Assembly (NCBI RefSeq): GCF_004322755.1
Contig: NZ_CP036401.1
Coordinates: 4,650,001-4,714,000 of the forward strand
Origin: Pseudoduganella albidiflava
Lineage (GTDB): Bacteria > Pseudomonadota > Gammaproteobacteria > Burkholderiales > Burkholderiaceae_D
DNA: 64,000 nt
Direction of reading: 5' to 3'
Below are positions 16,302 to 23,493 of the stretch, piece by piece. The notes under the pieces are model-generated. The model was not told where the DNA came from. It searched no databases and saw nothing but the letters and a program-made list of their open reading frames with translations. Numbering within the stretch: the stretch's first letter is position 1; each line of letters opens with the position of its first letter. Both the position numbers and the translations under genes were made by a program.

Positions 16302-16352
16302 CGAATAACTTTGCATAAGGTTATTCGCCCCCACCGCATACCGATATGCGGT
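16302..16352. promoter_or_regulatory. Two adjacent perfect inverted repeats
   Basis: Arms CGAATAAC/GTTATTCG (16302-16309 and 16320-16327) and ACCGCATA/TATGCGGT (16333-16340 and 16345-16352). They lie between the OYE gene's 3' end and the sulfatase operon's 5' end, so they could form a weak terminator for the former or operators for the latter. No T-run follows. Confidence 0.45.
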
Positions 16353-16354
16353 GT

Positions 16355-17587
16355 TCAGTGGACGGGCTGGCCGGCCAGCCATGCGCGGTAGCGCTTCGCC
16401 ATCCAGGCCGAACGCAGTTGATCCACGAGCAGTGTCCACATGGGCTGGTAGCGGAGCGTGCCATTGCGACCTGCGCCAAGCAGGCGGATACGGCGGCGCA
16501 CCAGCGCCAGCCGCGCCAGGCCGGCCAGGGTCTTGTCTTTCCACCTGACGGCCGGCATGTGTGCCACCGCATCGTGGCCGGCTTGCCATTGCCGTGGCAA
16601 GTCCGGCATGGCGGCAAGCGCCGTGGCGATACCGGCCATGGCGACACCGCTGGCCAGCACCTGTTCGGCGACGGCGCGGCGGGCGATTCCGCCGGTGGTC
16701 ATCACCGGCATGCGTGCCACCGCCGCCAGCTCGCGGGCGAAATCGAGGAAATACGCTTCCCGCGCCAGCGTGCGGCCATCGGCGGTCACGCCCTGCATCG
16801 CCGGGCTCTCGTAGCTGCCGCCGGACAGTTCCACCAGGTCCACCGCCAGGTCGTTCAGCATGAGCACTACTTCCCTGGCGTCGGCTTCGGAAAAGCCGCC
16901 GCGCTGGAAGTCGGCCGAATTGAGCTTGACCGACACGCAGAAGCCGGGTGACACACGAGCACGGACGGCGCGCACCACGTCCAGCAACAGTCTGGCGCGC
17001 CCGGCAAGGCTGCCGCCCCACGCATCGGTGCGCCGGTTGGCCAGCGGCGACAGGAACTGCGAGATCAGGTAGCCGTGCGCGGCGTGGATCTGCACGCCCG
17101 TGAAGCCGGCGGCTTCGGCGGCATGGGCCGTGGCGGCGAAGCGGGCCACCACGTCGCCGATATCGGCGGCCGTCATGGCCACGGGTTGCGCGAACAGCTT
17201 GCTGTGCTTGCCCATGTCCAGCGCGATGGCGGATGGCGCCAGCGCCCTGCCGCCCATGTTCGCCATGACCTGGCGTCCCGGGTGGTTGACCTGCATCCAC
17301 GCCTGCGCGCCATGCCCCCGTATCGCCTGCGCCCAGCGCCGGAACGGTTCGAGTGGCGTCTGCGCTTCCAGCACCAGCGTGGCGGGACCGGTCAGCGCGC
17401 GGCCGTCGACCATCACGTTGCCGGTGATGATCAGGCCGGCGCCCCCTTCGGCCCAGCGCTCGTAGAGGCGATGGATCGCGGCGCCCGGCAGCTGGCCCGC
17501 CTCGGCCATGTTTTCTTCGATGGCGGCCTTGGCCAGGCGATTTGGGACAGTGGAGCCGTTCGGCAACACGAGCGGGGTAAACATCAT
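16355..17587 (-). CDS. Old Yellow Enzyme-family NADH:flavin oxidoreductase
   Basis: FMN-dependent ene-reductase/oxidoreductase, 410 residues, cytoplasmic. The TIM-barrel hallmarks are present: RLAKAAIEENMAEAGQLP, GLIITGNVMVDGRAL, MQVNHPGRQ near residue 100, and QIHAAHGYLISQFLSPLANR near residue 170, followed by the family-typical TDAWGGSLAGRARLLL. The start is ATG 17587, five bases after a GAGG ribosome site, with a second ATG next to it. No C-terminal FAD/NAD domain is fused, so this is a single-domain OYE rather than a full-length dienoyl-CoA reductase. It diverges from a MerR-type regulator gene and is probably its target, through the promoter at 17619-17649. Confidence 0.9.
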   Translation of the reverse strand: MMFTPLVLPNGSTVPNRLAKAAIEENMAEAGQLPGAAIHRLYERWAEGGAGLIITGNVMVDGRALTGPATLVLEAQTPLEPFRRWAQAIRGHGAQAWMQVNHPGRQVMANMGGRALAPSAIALDMGKHSKLFAQPVAMTAADIGDVVARFAATAHAAEAAGFTGVQIHAAHGYLISQFLSPLANRRTDAWGGSLAGRARLLLDVVRAVRARVSPGFCVSVKLNSADFQRGGFSEADAREVVLMLNDLAVDLVELSGGSYESPAMQGVTADGRTLAREAYFLDFARELAAVARMPVMTTGGIARRAVAEQVLASGVAMAGIATALAAMPDLPRQWQAGHDAVAHMPAVRWKDKTLAGLARLALVRRRIRLLGAGRNGTLRYQPMWTLLVDQLRSAWMAKRYRAWLAGQPVH

Positions 17588-17618
17588 GGAAACCTCGGAA
17601 TGGGTGAAGAGATGAGGT

Positions 17619-17649
17619 ATCCTAAGCTTCAAGTCAACTTGAAGGTCAA
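17619..17649 (-). promoter_or_regulatory. MerR-type promoter/operator of the OYE gene
   Basis: On the minus strand: -35 TTGACC (17649-17644), a 19-bp spacer, -10 TAGGAT (17624-17619). A perfect 7-bp inverted repeat with a 4-base centre, CTTCAAG/CTTGAAG (17627-17644), overlaps the spacer. An over-long 19-bp spacer filled by a dyad is the hallmark of promoters activated by DNA-untwisting MerR proteins. Confidence 0.85.
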
Positions 17650-17680
17650 GCGGTAAATGGATACAAACAGGAGCATGAAC

Positions 17681-18157
17681 ATGGGCACCAGCGCGAGCAC
17701 GGGACCGAACATGAAGATCGGGGAACTGGCTGCCCGCAGCGGCATGGCGGCATCGACGATCCGCTATTACGAGCAGGAAGGCCTGCTGCCCAAGGCCAGC
17801 CGCGGCGCGAATGGTTACCGAACGTACCAGGAATCGACGCTGGAGCAGTTGAACCTGATCGACGTGGGGCAGAAGCTGGGCTTTTCGCTGGATGCCATCC
17901 GCACCGTGCTTGGCCTGCAGGGCGCGGCGTTGCAGGATGGCCTGCTGCAGGGTCTCGACGCGCGGCTCGGCGAGATCGACGGCCTGATGGCCACGCTGGC
18001 CACCCAGCGCCAGGCCCTGCTCGACGCCAGGGAACGCCTGCAGGAGGCGTGGGCACAGGGCCAATGCCTGAACAAGATGGAACTCGCCAGGCGGGGACCG
18101 GGCTGCGACACCGAAGTGGCGCCTGTGGCCGCCCCGGAGGCTGCCCCGGCAGAGTGA
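17681..18157 (+). CDS. MerR-family transcriptional regulator
   Basis: DNA-binding regulator with the N-terminal MerR winged helix (MKIGELAARSGMAASTIRYY, then EQEGLLPKASRGANGYR) and a coiled-coil dimerisation helix near residues 75-125. ATG 17681 is chosen because AGGAG lies 7 bases upstream; ATG 17657 in frame lacks a ribosome site, and the conserved family start is at 17711. The tail has a cysteine pair separated by 13 residues (QCLNKMELARRGPGC), which might bind metal or sense redox, then a proline/alanine-rich end. It diverges from the OYE gene and most likely controls it and itself through the shared operator. The effector molecule is unknown; MerR-OYE pairs commonly respond to electrophiles. 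Confidence 0.88.
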   Translation: MGTSASTGPNMKIGELAARSGMAASTIRYYEQEGLLPKASRGANGYRTYQESTLEQLNLIDVGQKLGFSLDAIRTVLGLQGAALQDGLLQGLDARLGEIDGLMATLATQRQALLDARERLQEAWAQGQCLNKMELARRGPGCDTEVAPVAAPEAAPAE

Positions 18158-18211
18158 CCGCGGCACGGCTGGGAAGCGGCTCACCGAAGTCGCTGCAGGC
18201 GTTACAAAAGC

Positions 18212-18236
18212 AAAAAAGGCAGCCGAAGCTGCCTTT
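18212..18236 (-). terminator. Rho-independent terminator of ppa
   Basis: Hairpin AAAGGCAGC-TTCG-GCTGCCTTT followed by T-residues on the minus strand, 21 bp after the pyrophosphatase stop. The near-symmetric A/T flanks could also serve the convergent merR transcript. Confidence 0.85.
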
Positions 18237-18256
18237 CATATTGGTGCGCGAAACGA

Positions 18257-18796
18257 TTACTTCGATTCGCCGTTCTGGTAGGCGGCCACGCCCGACAGGA
18301 TTTCCTGCTTGGCTTCTTCCGGACCGGCCCAGCCGTCGACCTTGACCCACTTGCCCGGCTCCAGGTCCTTGTAGTGCTCGAAGAAGTGCTGGATCTGCTG
18401 CAGGCGCAGGTCTTGCAGGTCTTCCGGCTTTTGCCAGTGCTTGTAGATCGGCAGCACCTTGTCGACCGGCACGGCCAGCACTTTAGCATCCTGGCCGGCT
18501 TCGTCGGTCATCTTCAGCACGCCGATCGCGCGGCAGCGCACCACCACGCCAGGGATCAGCGGGAATGGCGTAATGACCAGCACGTCGACCGGGTCGCCGT
18601 CGGCGGACAGCGTGTTCGGCACATAGCCGTAGTTGCACGGGTAGTGCATCGCGGTGCCCATGAAGCGGTCGACGAAGATCGCGCCCGATTCCTTGTCCAC
18701 CTCATACTTGATCGGATCGGCGTTCATCGGGATTTCGATGATCACGTTGAAGTCGTTCGGCACGTCGCGGCCGGCGGATACTTTATTCAGACTCAT
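18257..18796 (-). CDS. ppa: Inorganic pyrophosphatase
   Basis: Cytoplasmic family I soluble pyrophosphatase, which hydrolyses the diphosphate released by biosynthetic reactions and drives them forward. The 179-residue length is typical. Conserved residues are visible: [19 protein letters not shown] near residue 22, the YGYVPNTL segment, the metal-binding signature DGDPVDVLV near residue 66, and KWVKVDGW near the end. It is monocistronic, with a terminator 21 bp downstream. Confidence 0.97.
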   Translation of the reverse strand: MSLNKVSAGRDVPNDFNVIIEIPMNADPIKYEVDKESGAIFVDRFMGTAMHYPCNYGYVPNTLSADGDPVDVLVITPFPLIPGVVVRCRAIGVLKMTDEAGQDAKVLAVPVDKVLPIYKHWQKPEDLQDLRLQQIQHFFEHYKDLEPGKWVKVDGWAGPEEAKQEILSGVAAYQNGESK

Positions 18797-18911
18797 GTTT
18801 TTCCTCGGTAATACAGCTTTGTCAATTGGCTAAACCGCGCAATTATAGCCAAATGCAAGCTGATGCGGCGCAGCAAAAGTGTCAATTGAGTGCATGAAAG
18901 CGGTAACGTTT

Positions 18912-19045
18912 ACCCCACAGGCAGATGCCGGGGTCAGGAGGAGTGCTGGCCTACATGCCAGCACCGTTCCGCAGGCGCGAAGCATGCTTCGCGAAACCCC
19001 TGCCTCACCCCGCTGGGTCTGACCCCAGGGCTTGCGTTTGGGGTG
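18912..19045. repeat. Dispersed intergenic repeat, copy A
   Basis: Bounded by GGGGTCAG-like and TGACCCC-like sequence. The 66-bp core 18946-19011 (with an internal GCGAAGCATGCTTCGC palindrome) recurs in reverse orientation, about 90% identical, at 45670-45735. It lies between ppa and hemY. Confidence 0.8.
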
Positions 19046-19066
19046 AAAGCGCGTTCGACGACCCGG

Positions 19067-20263
19067 TTACAGGATGGTGGCGAGCGCGCACTGCCGGTAG
19101 TGGCTGGCGGCTTCCTCGGGCTGCTGCAGCGCTTCGTGCAGCTGGGCGAGCTTCAGGTGGGCTTCGCGCACCATGGCGGGGTCGGTGGCGTCGGAAAGGG
19201 CCTGTTCCAGGTAGCGCTGCGCCTTGCCCCACAGTTTCTGCTTCAGGCACAGGGAGCCCAGCGTGAGCGCCAGTTCGGCGTCGTTGGGGCGTTCCTGCAG
19301 CCACGCTTCGCAGTGCTCGATCTGGGCCAGCAGCGCGGCCGAGCCGGCGGGGGCGGCGGCGTCGCGGTAGGCGCGCACCACGCGCTCGTCCCAGTTGGCC
19401 TTCAGCGCTTCCTCGGCCACCTGCCGCGCTTCATCGTGCAGGCCGCGGGCGTTCAGCGCGGTGGATGCACGGCACGCCACGAACGGTTTCACGCGGTCCA
19501 CCGTGGGAATGGTGGACCAGACGCGCATGATCGACTCGGCATCGTGCGCCTTGTCCGACAGCAGGTCTTCATAGGCCAGCTCGCGCAGCCGGGCCGACAG
19601 CGCCGGGTGCAGCGCGCGGTGCTTGTCCAGCGAACGGACCAGGCGCAGCACTTCGGGCCAGTTCTTGGCCTGCTGCTCGGCCTTCAGCGACCATTGCAGC
19701 GCGTGGATGTGGCGCGTGCCGCTGGCGTTCAGCTCGCGCACGGCGGCCAGCGCCGCTTCCGGCTGGTGGTCGTCGACCAGCAGTTCGGTCATCGTCATCA
19801 GGCGCGCCGTCTTCATGGCGGGATCGTCGGCCACGCGGGCCAGCCACTGGTCGCGGCGGGCGTTCTGGCGCATGCGATGCGCGGCGCGGGCGCCGATCAG
19901 CGCGGCCACGCCGGCGTTTTCCGGCAGGTCGGCGGCACGCAGCGCGGCCTTTTCGGCATGGCCGAAGCGGCCTTCGAACAGCGCCTTCAGCGCATCGCGC
20001 AAGCCCTTGTTGCCATCGCGCTCGCGCTTGCGCTGGCGGTATTCGGCCACGCGCGCGGGCATCTTCGCCGTGGCGCGCACGGCGCGCACCACCGCATACA
20101 GCAGCACGAACAGCAGTACCTGCAGCACAACGAAGAAGTTCAGCGACAGGTCCATCCGGTACGGCGGATAGAACAGCACCACGTTGCCGGGGTTGTAGCG
20201 GGCCGTCACGGCGATGCCGATGGCGGCCGCCATCAGCGCAAGTAGCCAGAGGAATACACGCAT
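19067..20263 (-). CDS. hemY: HemY-type haem-biosynthesis-associated TPR protein
   Basis: 398-residue inner-membrane protein of the proteobacterial HemY family, unrelated to Bacillus HemY oxidase. Two N-terminal hydrophobic segments (VFLWLLALMAAAIGIAV; FFVVLQVLLFVLLYAVV) anchor it, and a long helical region of TPR-like repeats follows (ALTLGSLCLKQKLWGKAQRY near residue 335). It is the last gene of hemC-hemD-hemX-hemY, one base after hemX. Its exact biochemical role in tetrapyrrole synthesis is not settled; a scaffold for the pathway enzymes is often suggested. Confidence 0.92.
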   Translation of the reverse strand: MRVFLWLLALMAAAIGIAVTARYNPGNVVLFYPPYRMDLSLNFFVVLQVLLFVLLYAVVRAVRATAKMPARVAEYRQRKRERDGNKGLRDALKALFEGRFGHAEKAALRAADLPENAGVAALIGARAAHRMRQNARRDQWLARVADDPAMKTARLMTMTELLVDDHQPEAALAAVRELNASGTRHIHALQWSLKAEQQAKNWPEVLRLVRSLDKHRALHPALSARLRELAYEDLLSDKAHDAESIMRVWSTIPTVDRVKPFVACRASTALNARGLHDEARQVAEEALKANWDERVVRAYRDAAAPAGSAALLAQIEHCEAWLQERPNDAELALTLGSLCLKQKLWGKAQRYLEQALSDATDPAMVREAHLKLAQLHEALQQPEEAASHYRQCALATIL

Positions 20264-20264
20264 G

Positions 20265-21431
20265 TCAGGGCTTCGCCTTGTAGTTGCGCACGGCGTTCAG
20301 GCTGTCCGACAGCGTGGGCATCTCGATCGACAGGTTGCTGCCCTGGACCTGGCGCAGCAGGGTCTGCACCGTTTGCGTCTGGCGCGCCCGTGTGTCGAAG
20401 TGGCGGGCCAGGGTTTCCTGTGCCGCCAGCAGGTCGGTGCGGAAGGCCGCTTCGTTGCGCGACAACAGCGCCATGCGGGCATTCAGCAGGCGCAGCTTGA
20501 GGTTCTCGCGCAGGAAGTACGCGTGCTCGGGCGCCAGCATCATCGATTCGGGATTATCCACGGTGCGCACGCGGACCAGCTGACGCACGTCGGTCCACAT
20601 CTCGCTGCTCCAGCCGTTCCAGGCGGCCTGCAGGCGCGTCACCCAGGTATCCTGCGGCACCACCGGTTCCATCTGCGGCGCCGGGCTTTCCACCTTGCCG
20701 GACCTGCCCCGCTTCGCCGTCGCTACCGGCGCGGTGGTCGCATCGGCCAGCATCGGCAGCGTGTCGACCTGGGCGATCACGTTATCGAGCCGCACCGCCA
20801 GGCCCACCGAATCCACGCTCGGCAGCGCCTTCAGCTTTTCGGTATCGCGCGCGATGGCGCGGCGGATCGTGATGAACTGCGGCGTGTCGGAGCGCGACAG
20901 GCTGCGGTCGGCGTTCTGCAGCGCGATCAGCGCGCCCGGCACGTTGCCGGCCAGTTGCAGCTGCTGGCTGGCCGTGGACAGCACCTGCTCGATCTCGGCC
21001 AGCGCCCACTCGTCGCGGTTGCGCGACATGTCGTTGTACAGCTGTTCCAGGGCCAGTTGCTGGGCCTGCGCTTCCTGCTGGCGGTTTTCCAGCACGCCCA
21101 CCTTCACCTGCAAGTCGCGCGTGGCTTCCTGCACCGTCTTCACCAGCTGGTTCGACTCCGCGTTGAGCGCATCGCCCTTCTGCAGCCGCAGCGCCAGTTC
21201 GGAACGCACTTTGCGCAGCTGCGTGTGCGTGTTCACCGCCTGCGCGGCCAGCAGCACGGCCAGCACGGCGACGGCGATCGTCAGGTTGCGGTTCGACATG
21301 CCGGAGGCGGGAGCGGAGGGCGGCGGGCTGGCGGGGGCCGTGGGAACGGCCGCGCCGCCCAGGGAACCAGCTTGCGAAGCGGCCCCGCCTTGCGGTGCGG
21401 CCGGGTCGGGTAAGGTAGGCAATTCGTTCAT
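20265..21431 (-). CDS. hemX: HemX-like membrane protein
   Basis: 388-residue protein of the HemX family, often labelled uroporphyrinogen-III C-methyltransferase although it lacks the SAM-binding methylase domain. A proline/alanine-rich cytoplasmic start leads into one transmembrane helix (NLTIAVAVLAVLLAAQAV near residue 48), then a coiled coil and a periplasmic helical domain (QVLSTASQQLQLAGNVPGAL). Its start overlaps the end of hemD by 4 bp, implying coupled translation. Confidence 0.9.
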   Translation of the reverse strand: MNELPTLPDPAAPQGGAASQAGSLGGAAVPTAPASPPPSAPASGMSNRNLTIAVAVLAVLLAAQAVNTHTQLRKVRSELALRLQKGDALNAESNQLVKTVQEATRDLQVKVGVLENRQQEAQAQQLALEQLYNDMSRNRDEWALAEIEQVLSTASQQLQLAGNVPGALIALQNADRSLSRSDTPQFITIRRAIARDTEKLKALPSVDSVGLAVRLDNVIAQVDTLPMLADATTAPVATAKRGRSGKVESPAPQMEPVVPQDTWVTRLQAAWNGWSSEMWTDVRQLVRVRTVDNPESMMLAPEHAYFLRENLKLRLLNARMALLSRNEAAFRTDLLAAQETLARHFDTRARQTQTVQTLLRQVQGSNLSIEMPTLSDSLNAVRNYKAKP

Positions 21432-22210
21432 GGCCGTGATTGTAACGCGGCGAGCAGGCGCTCGTCGCCGGATCCTGTGAGCGTCAGGCGGGACAAACCC
21501 AGCAGGCGCGCCGTTTCGGCAATCCGGGCATGCGGGACAATGAGGTGCTGTTGTTGCATCTTTGCCACAATATCATCGCCACCGGCCGAACAGGCCAGTT
21601 CTTCCAGCAGTACGAACAGGCCGCGCAGTGCTTCCGAGCTGGTAACGATCCAGTCGTTCTCTTCGGCCAGCAGTGCCCGCAGGCGCGCGGCGAACTCCGG
21701 CGTCAGTTGCGGCACGCTGCGGCGGTAGGCGGGGATCGCCGTCACGTGCGCACCGGCGGCACGGAAACCGTCGCCCATCAGTTCGCGGCCCGCTTCGCCG
21801 CGCACGATCAGCACCTGCCTGCCGCGCAGCGCGGGAAGGTCGAGCGCCTGCAGCAGGTGTTCGGAATCGCTGTGGACCGGGTCGAGCGGGCTGACGATGG
21901 TGGCGTTGGCCTCCGTGACGCCATGGGCCGCCAGCGCGGCGCGGCTCCCTTCGCCCACCACGGCCAGCGTGACGCCGGCCGGCCATGCCGGTATGTGGGC
22001 GAACGCCGCGTCGATCGCATTCGGCGACACGAATGCCACCAGCGCGAATTCGTGCAACCTCGCCAGCACGGCGCGCAGCGGGCCCGTGTCCGGCAACGGT
22101 GCGATGTCGAGCAGCGGCAGTATTTCGGCACGCCGCCCCAGCGCCGCCACGCGCCCGGCGAGCGGCAGGGCCTGTGCGAGCGGACGGGTGATGACGACGG
22201 CGCCGGGCAT
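21428..22210 (-). CDS. hemD: Uroporphyrinogen-III synthase
   Basis: Cyclises hydroxymethylbilane with inversion of ring D to give uroporphyrinogen III. 260 residues, usual length. The family has low sequence conservation, but the characteristic pieces are present: VVITRPLAQALPLAGRVAALG at the start, FVSPNAIDAAF near residue 60, and TSSEALRGL near residue 190. Position between hemC (3 bp gap) and hemX (4 bp overlap) confirms it. Confidence 0.95.
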   Translation of the reverse strand: MPGAVVITRPLAQALPLAGRVAALGRRAEILPLLDIAPLPDTGPLRAVLARLHEFALVAFVSPNAIDAAFAHIPAWPAGVTLAVVGEGSRAALAAHGVTEANATIVSPLDPVHSDSEHLLQALDLPALRGRQVLIVRGEAGRELMGDGFRAAGAHVTAIPAYRRSVPQLTPEFAARLRALLAEENDWIVTSSEALRGLFVLLEELACSAGGDDIVAKMQQQHLIVPHARIAETARLLGLSRLTLTGSGDERLLAALQSRP

Positions 22211-22213
22211 CCG

Positions 22214-23206
22214 TCAGGTGCCGCCGCCGTCCGCCTCGGCGAGGCAGGAGGCCAGGATCGCCACGGCATCCTGTTCGCGCAGCTTCTCGGCGACCTGGTC
22301 GCCCAGCTGGGCCGCGTCGGTGGCCGGGCCATGCACCTCGGCGCTGGCGATGCGCGTGCCGTCCGGCGTAGCGACCATCGCGCGCAGGTGCATCTGGTTG
22401 CCGGCCAGGGTGGCGTGGGCGGCCAGCGGCACCTGGCAGCTGCCGCCGAACACCTTCGATACGCGGCGCTCGGCCGTCACGGCTTGCGCGGTCGGCACGT
22501 GGTTCAGCGGGGCCAGCAGCGCCACCATGTCGACGCCGTCGGTGCGGTCGGCGATCTCGATCGCCATCGCGCCCTGCCCGGCCGCCGGCAGGCTGTCTTC
22601 CGGATCCAGCACGGCGCGGATGCGCTGCGGCAGGCCCAGACGCTTCAGGCCGGCGGCGGCCAGGATGATGGCCGCGTAATCGCCACGGTCCAGCTTGCCC
22701 AGGCGCGTATCGAGGTTGCCGCGCAGCGGCTTGATCACCAGGTGCGGATAGCGCGCCGCGATCAGGGCCTGGCGGCGCAGGCTGCTGGTGCCGACGACGG
22801 CGCCGGCCGGCAGGTCGGCCAGCGACGCATAATCGTTCGAGACGAAGGCATCGCGCGGGTCTTCACGTTCGAGCACGGCCGCCAGCGCAAAGCCTTCCGG
22901 CAGCTCCATCGGCACATCCTTCAGCGAGTGCACGGCCAGGTCGGCGCGGCCTTCGGCCATCGCCACTTCCAGCTCCTTGACGAACAGGCCCTTGCCGCCC
23001 ACTTTCGACAGCGTGCGGTCGAGGATCTGGTCGCCGCGCGTGGTCATGCCGAGGATCTCGACGGAACACTGGGGATATAATAAAGACAAGCGTGCGCGCA
23101 CGTGTTCGGCCTGCCACATGGCCAGCCGGCTCTCGCGCGAAGCGATCACCAGCCTGGATGGAACCTGCAAACTCACTTCAGACTGGACTGTTTCAGAGGT
23201 ATTCAA
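22214..23206 (-). CDS. hemC: Porphobilinogen deaminase (hydroxymethylbilane synthase)
   Basis: Condenses four porphobilinogen molecules into hydroxymethylbilane using a dipyrromethane cofactor. Conserved segments: [17 protein letters not shown] near residue 20, [20 protein letters not shown] near residue 80, and Cys257 in [13 protein letters not shown], the cofactor attachment site. The 330-residue length is slightly above the usual about 310 because of a short N-terminal extension; the ATG at 23206 gives [19 protein letters not shown]. First gene of the haem operon, divergent from ppc. Confidence 0.97.
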   Translation of the reverse strand: MNTSETVQSEVSLQVPSRLVIASRESRLAMWQAEHVRARLSLLYPQCSVEILGMTTRGDQILDRTLSKVGGKGLFVKELEVAMAEGRADLAVHSLKDVPMELPEGFALAAVLEREDPRDAFVSNDYASLADLPAGAVVGTSSLRRQALIAARYPHLVIKPLRGNLDTRLGKLDRGDYAAIILAAAGLKRLGLPQRIRAVLDPEDSLPAAGQGAMAIEIADRTDGVDMVALLAPLNHVPTAQAVTAERRVSKVFGGSCQVPLAAHATLAGNQMHLRAMVATPDGTRIASAEVHGPATDAAQLGDQVAEKLREQDAVAILASCLAEADGGGT

Positions 23207-23261
23207 AGCCGCTTCTTTCCTGTACTTTTCGATGTACTTAGCTTAACTGCAATCAGCTTGA

Positions 23262-23415
23262 CTGCGTTTCGCTGCAACCGCATTTCGTCGTAACCGCATT
23301 TCGTTGTAAATCATTTCGCCATAATTTTCACTGCTGCCTGCCGACCGGCGTGCATCAGTAAGCCGCGCGTGTGAAGGGTCCACAAAATGGACCACAAAAT
23401 GGACCACAAATTCTA
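23262..23415. repeat. Two short tandem-repeat patches in the hemC-ppc spacer
   Basis: Imperfect repeats of GTAACCGCATTTCG (23262-23320) are followed by three copies of a CCACAAAAT-type 12-mer (23378-23412). They fill most of the divergent promoter region between hemC and ppc. Confidence 0.65.
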
Positions 23416-23493
23416 GCACGCGCTTTCCTTGCAGCCGCGGCCACGAGCCCAATGCACCGAACCTCAACTTTGCCACTTCGTAGCGATCATTCC

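Noticed and set aside
18912..19045. Insertion sequence
   Set aside because: Too short, no transposase; treated as a non-autonomous dispersed repeat.
23371..23493. N-terminal extension of ppc (MKGPQNGPQNGPQ...)
   Set aside because: It translates tandem DNA repeats upstream of the conserved PEPC region; ATG 23494 is the more likely start.
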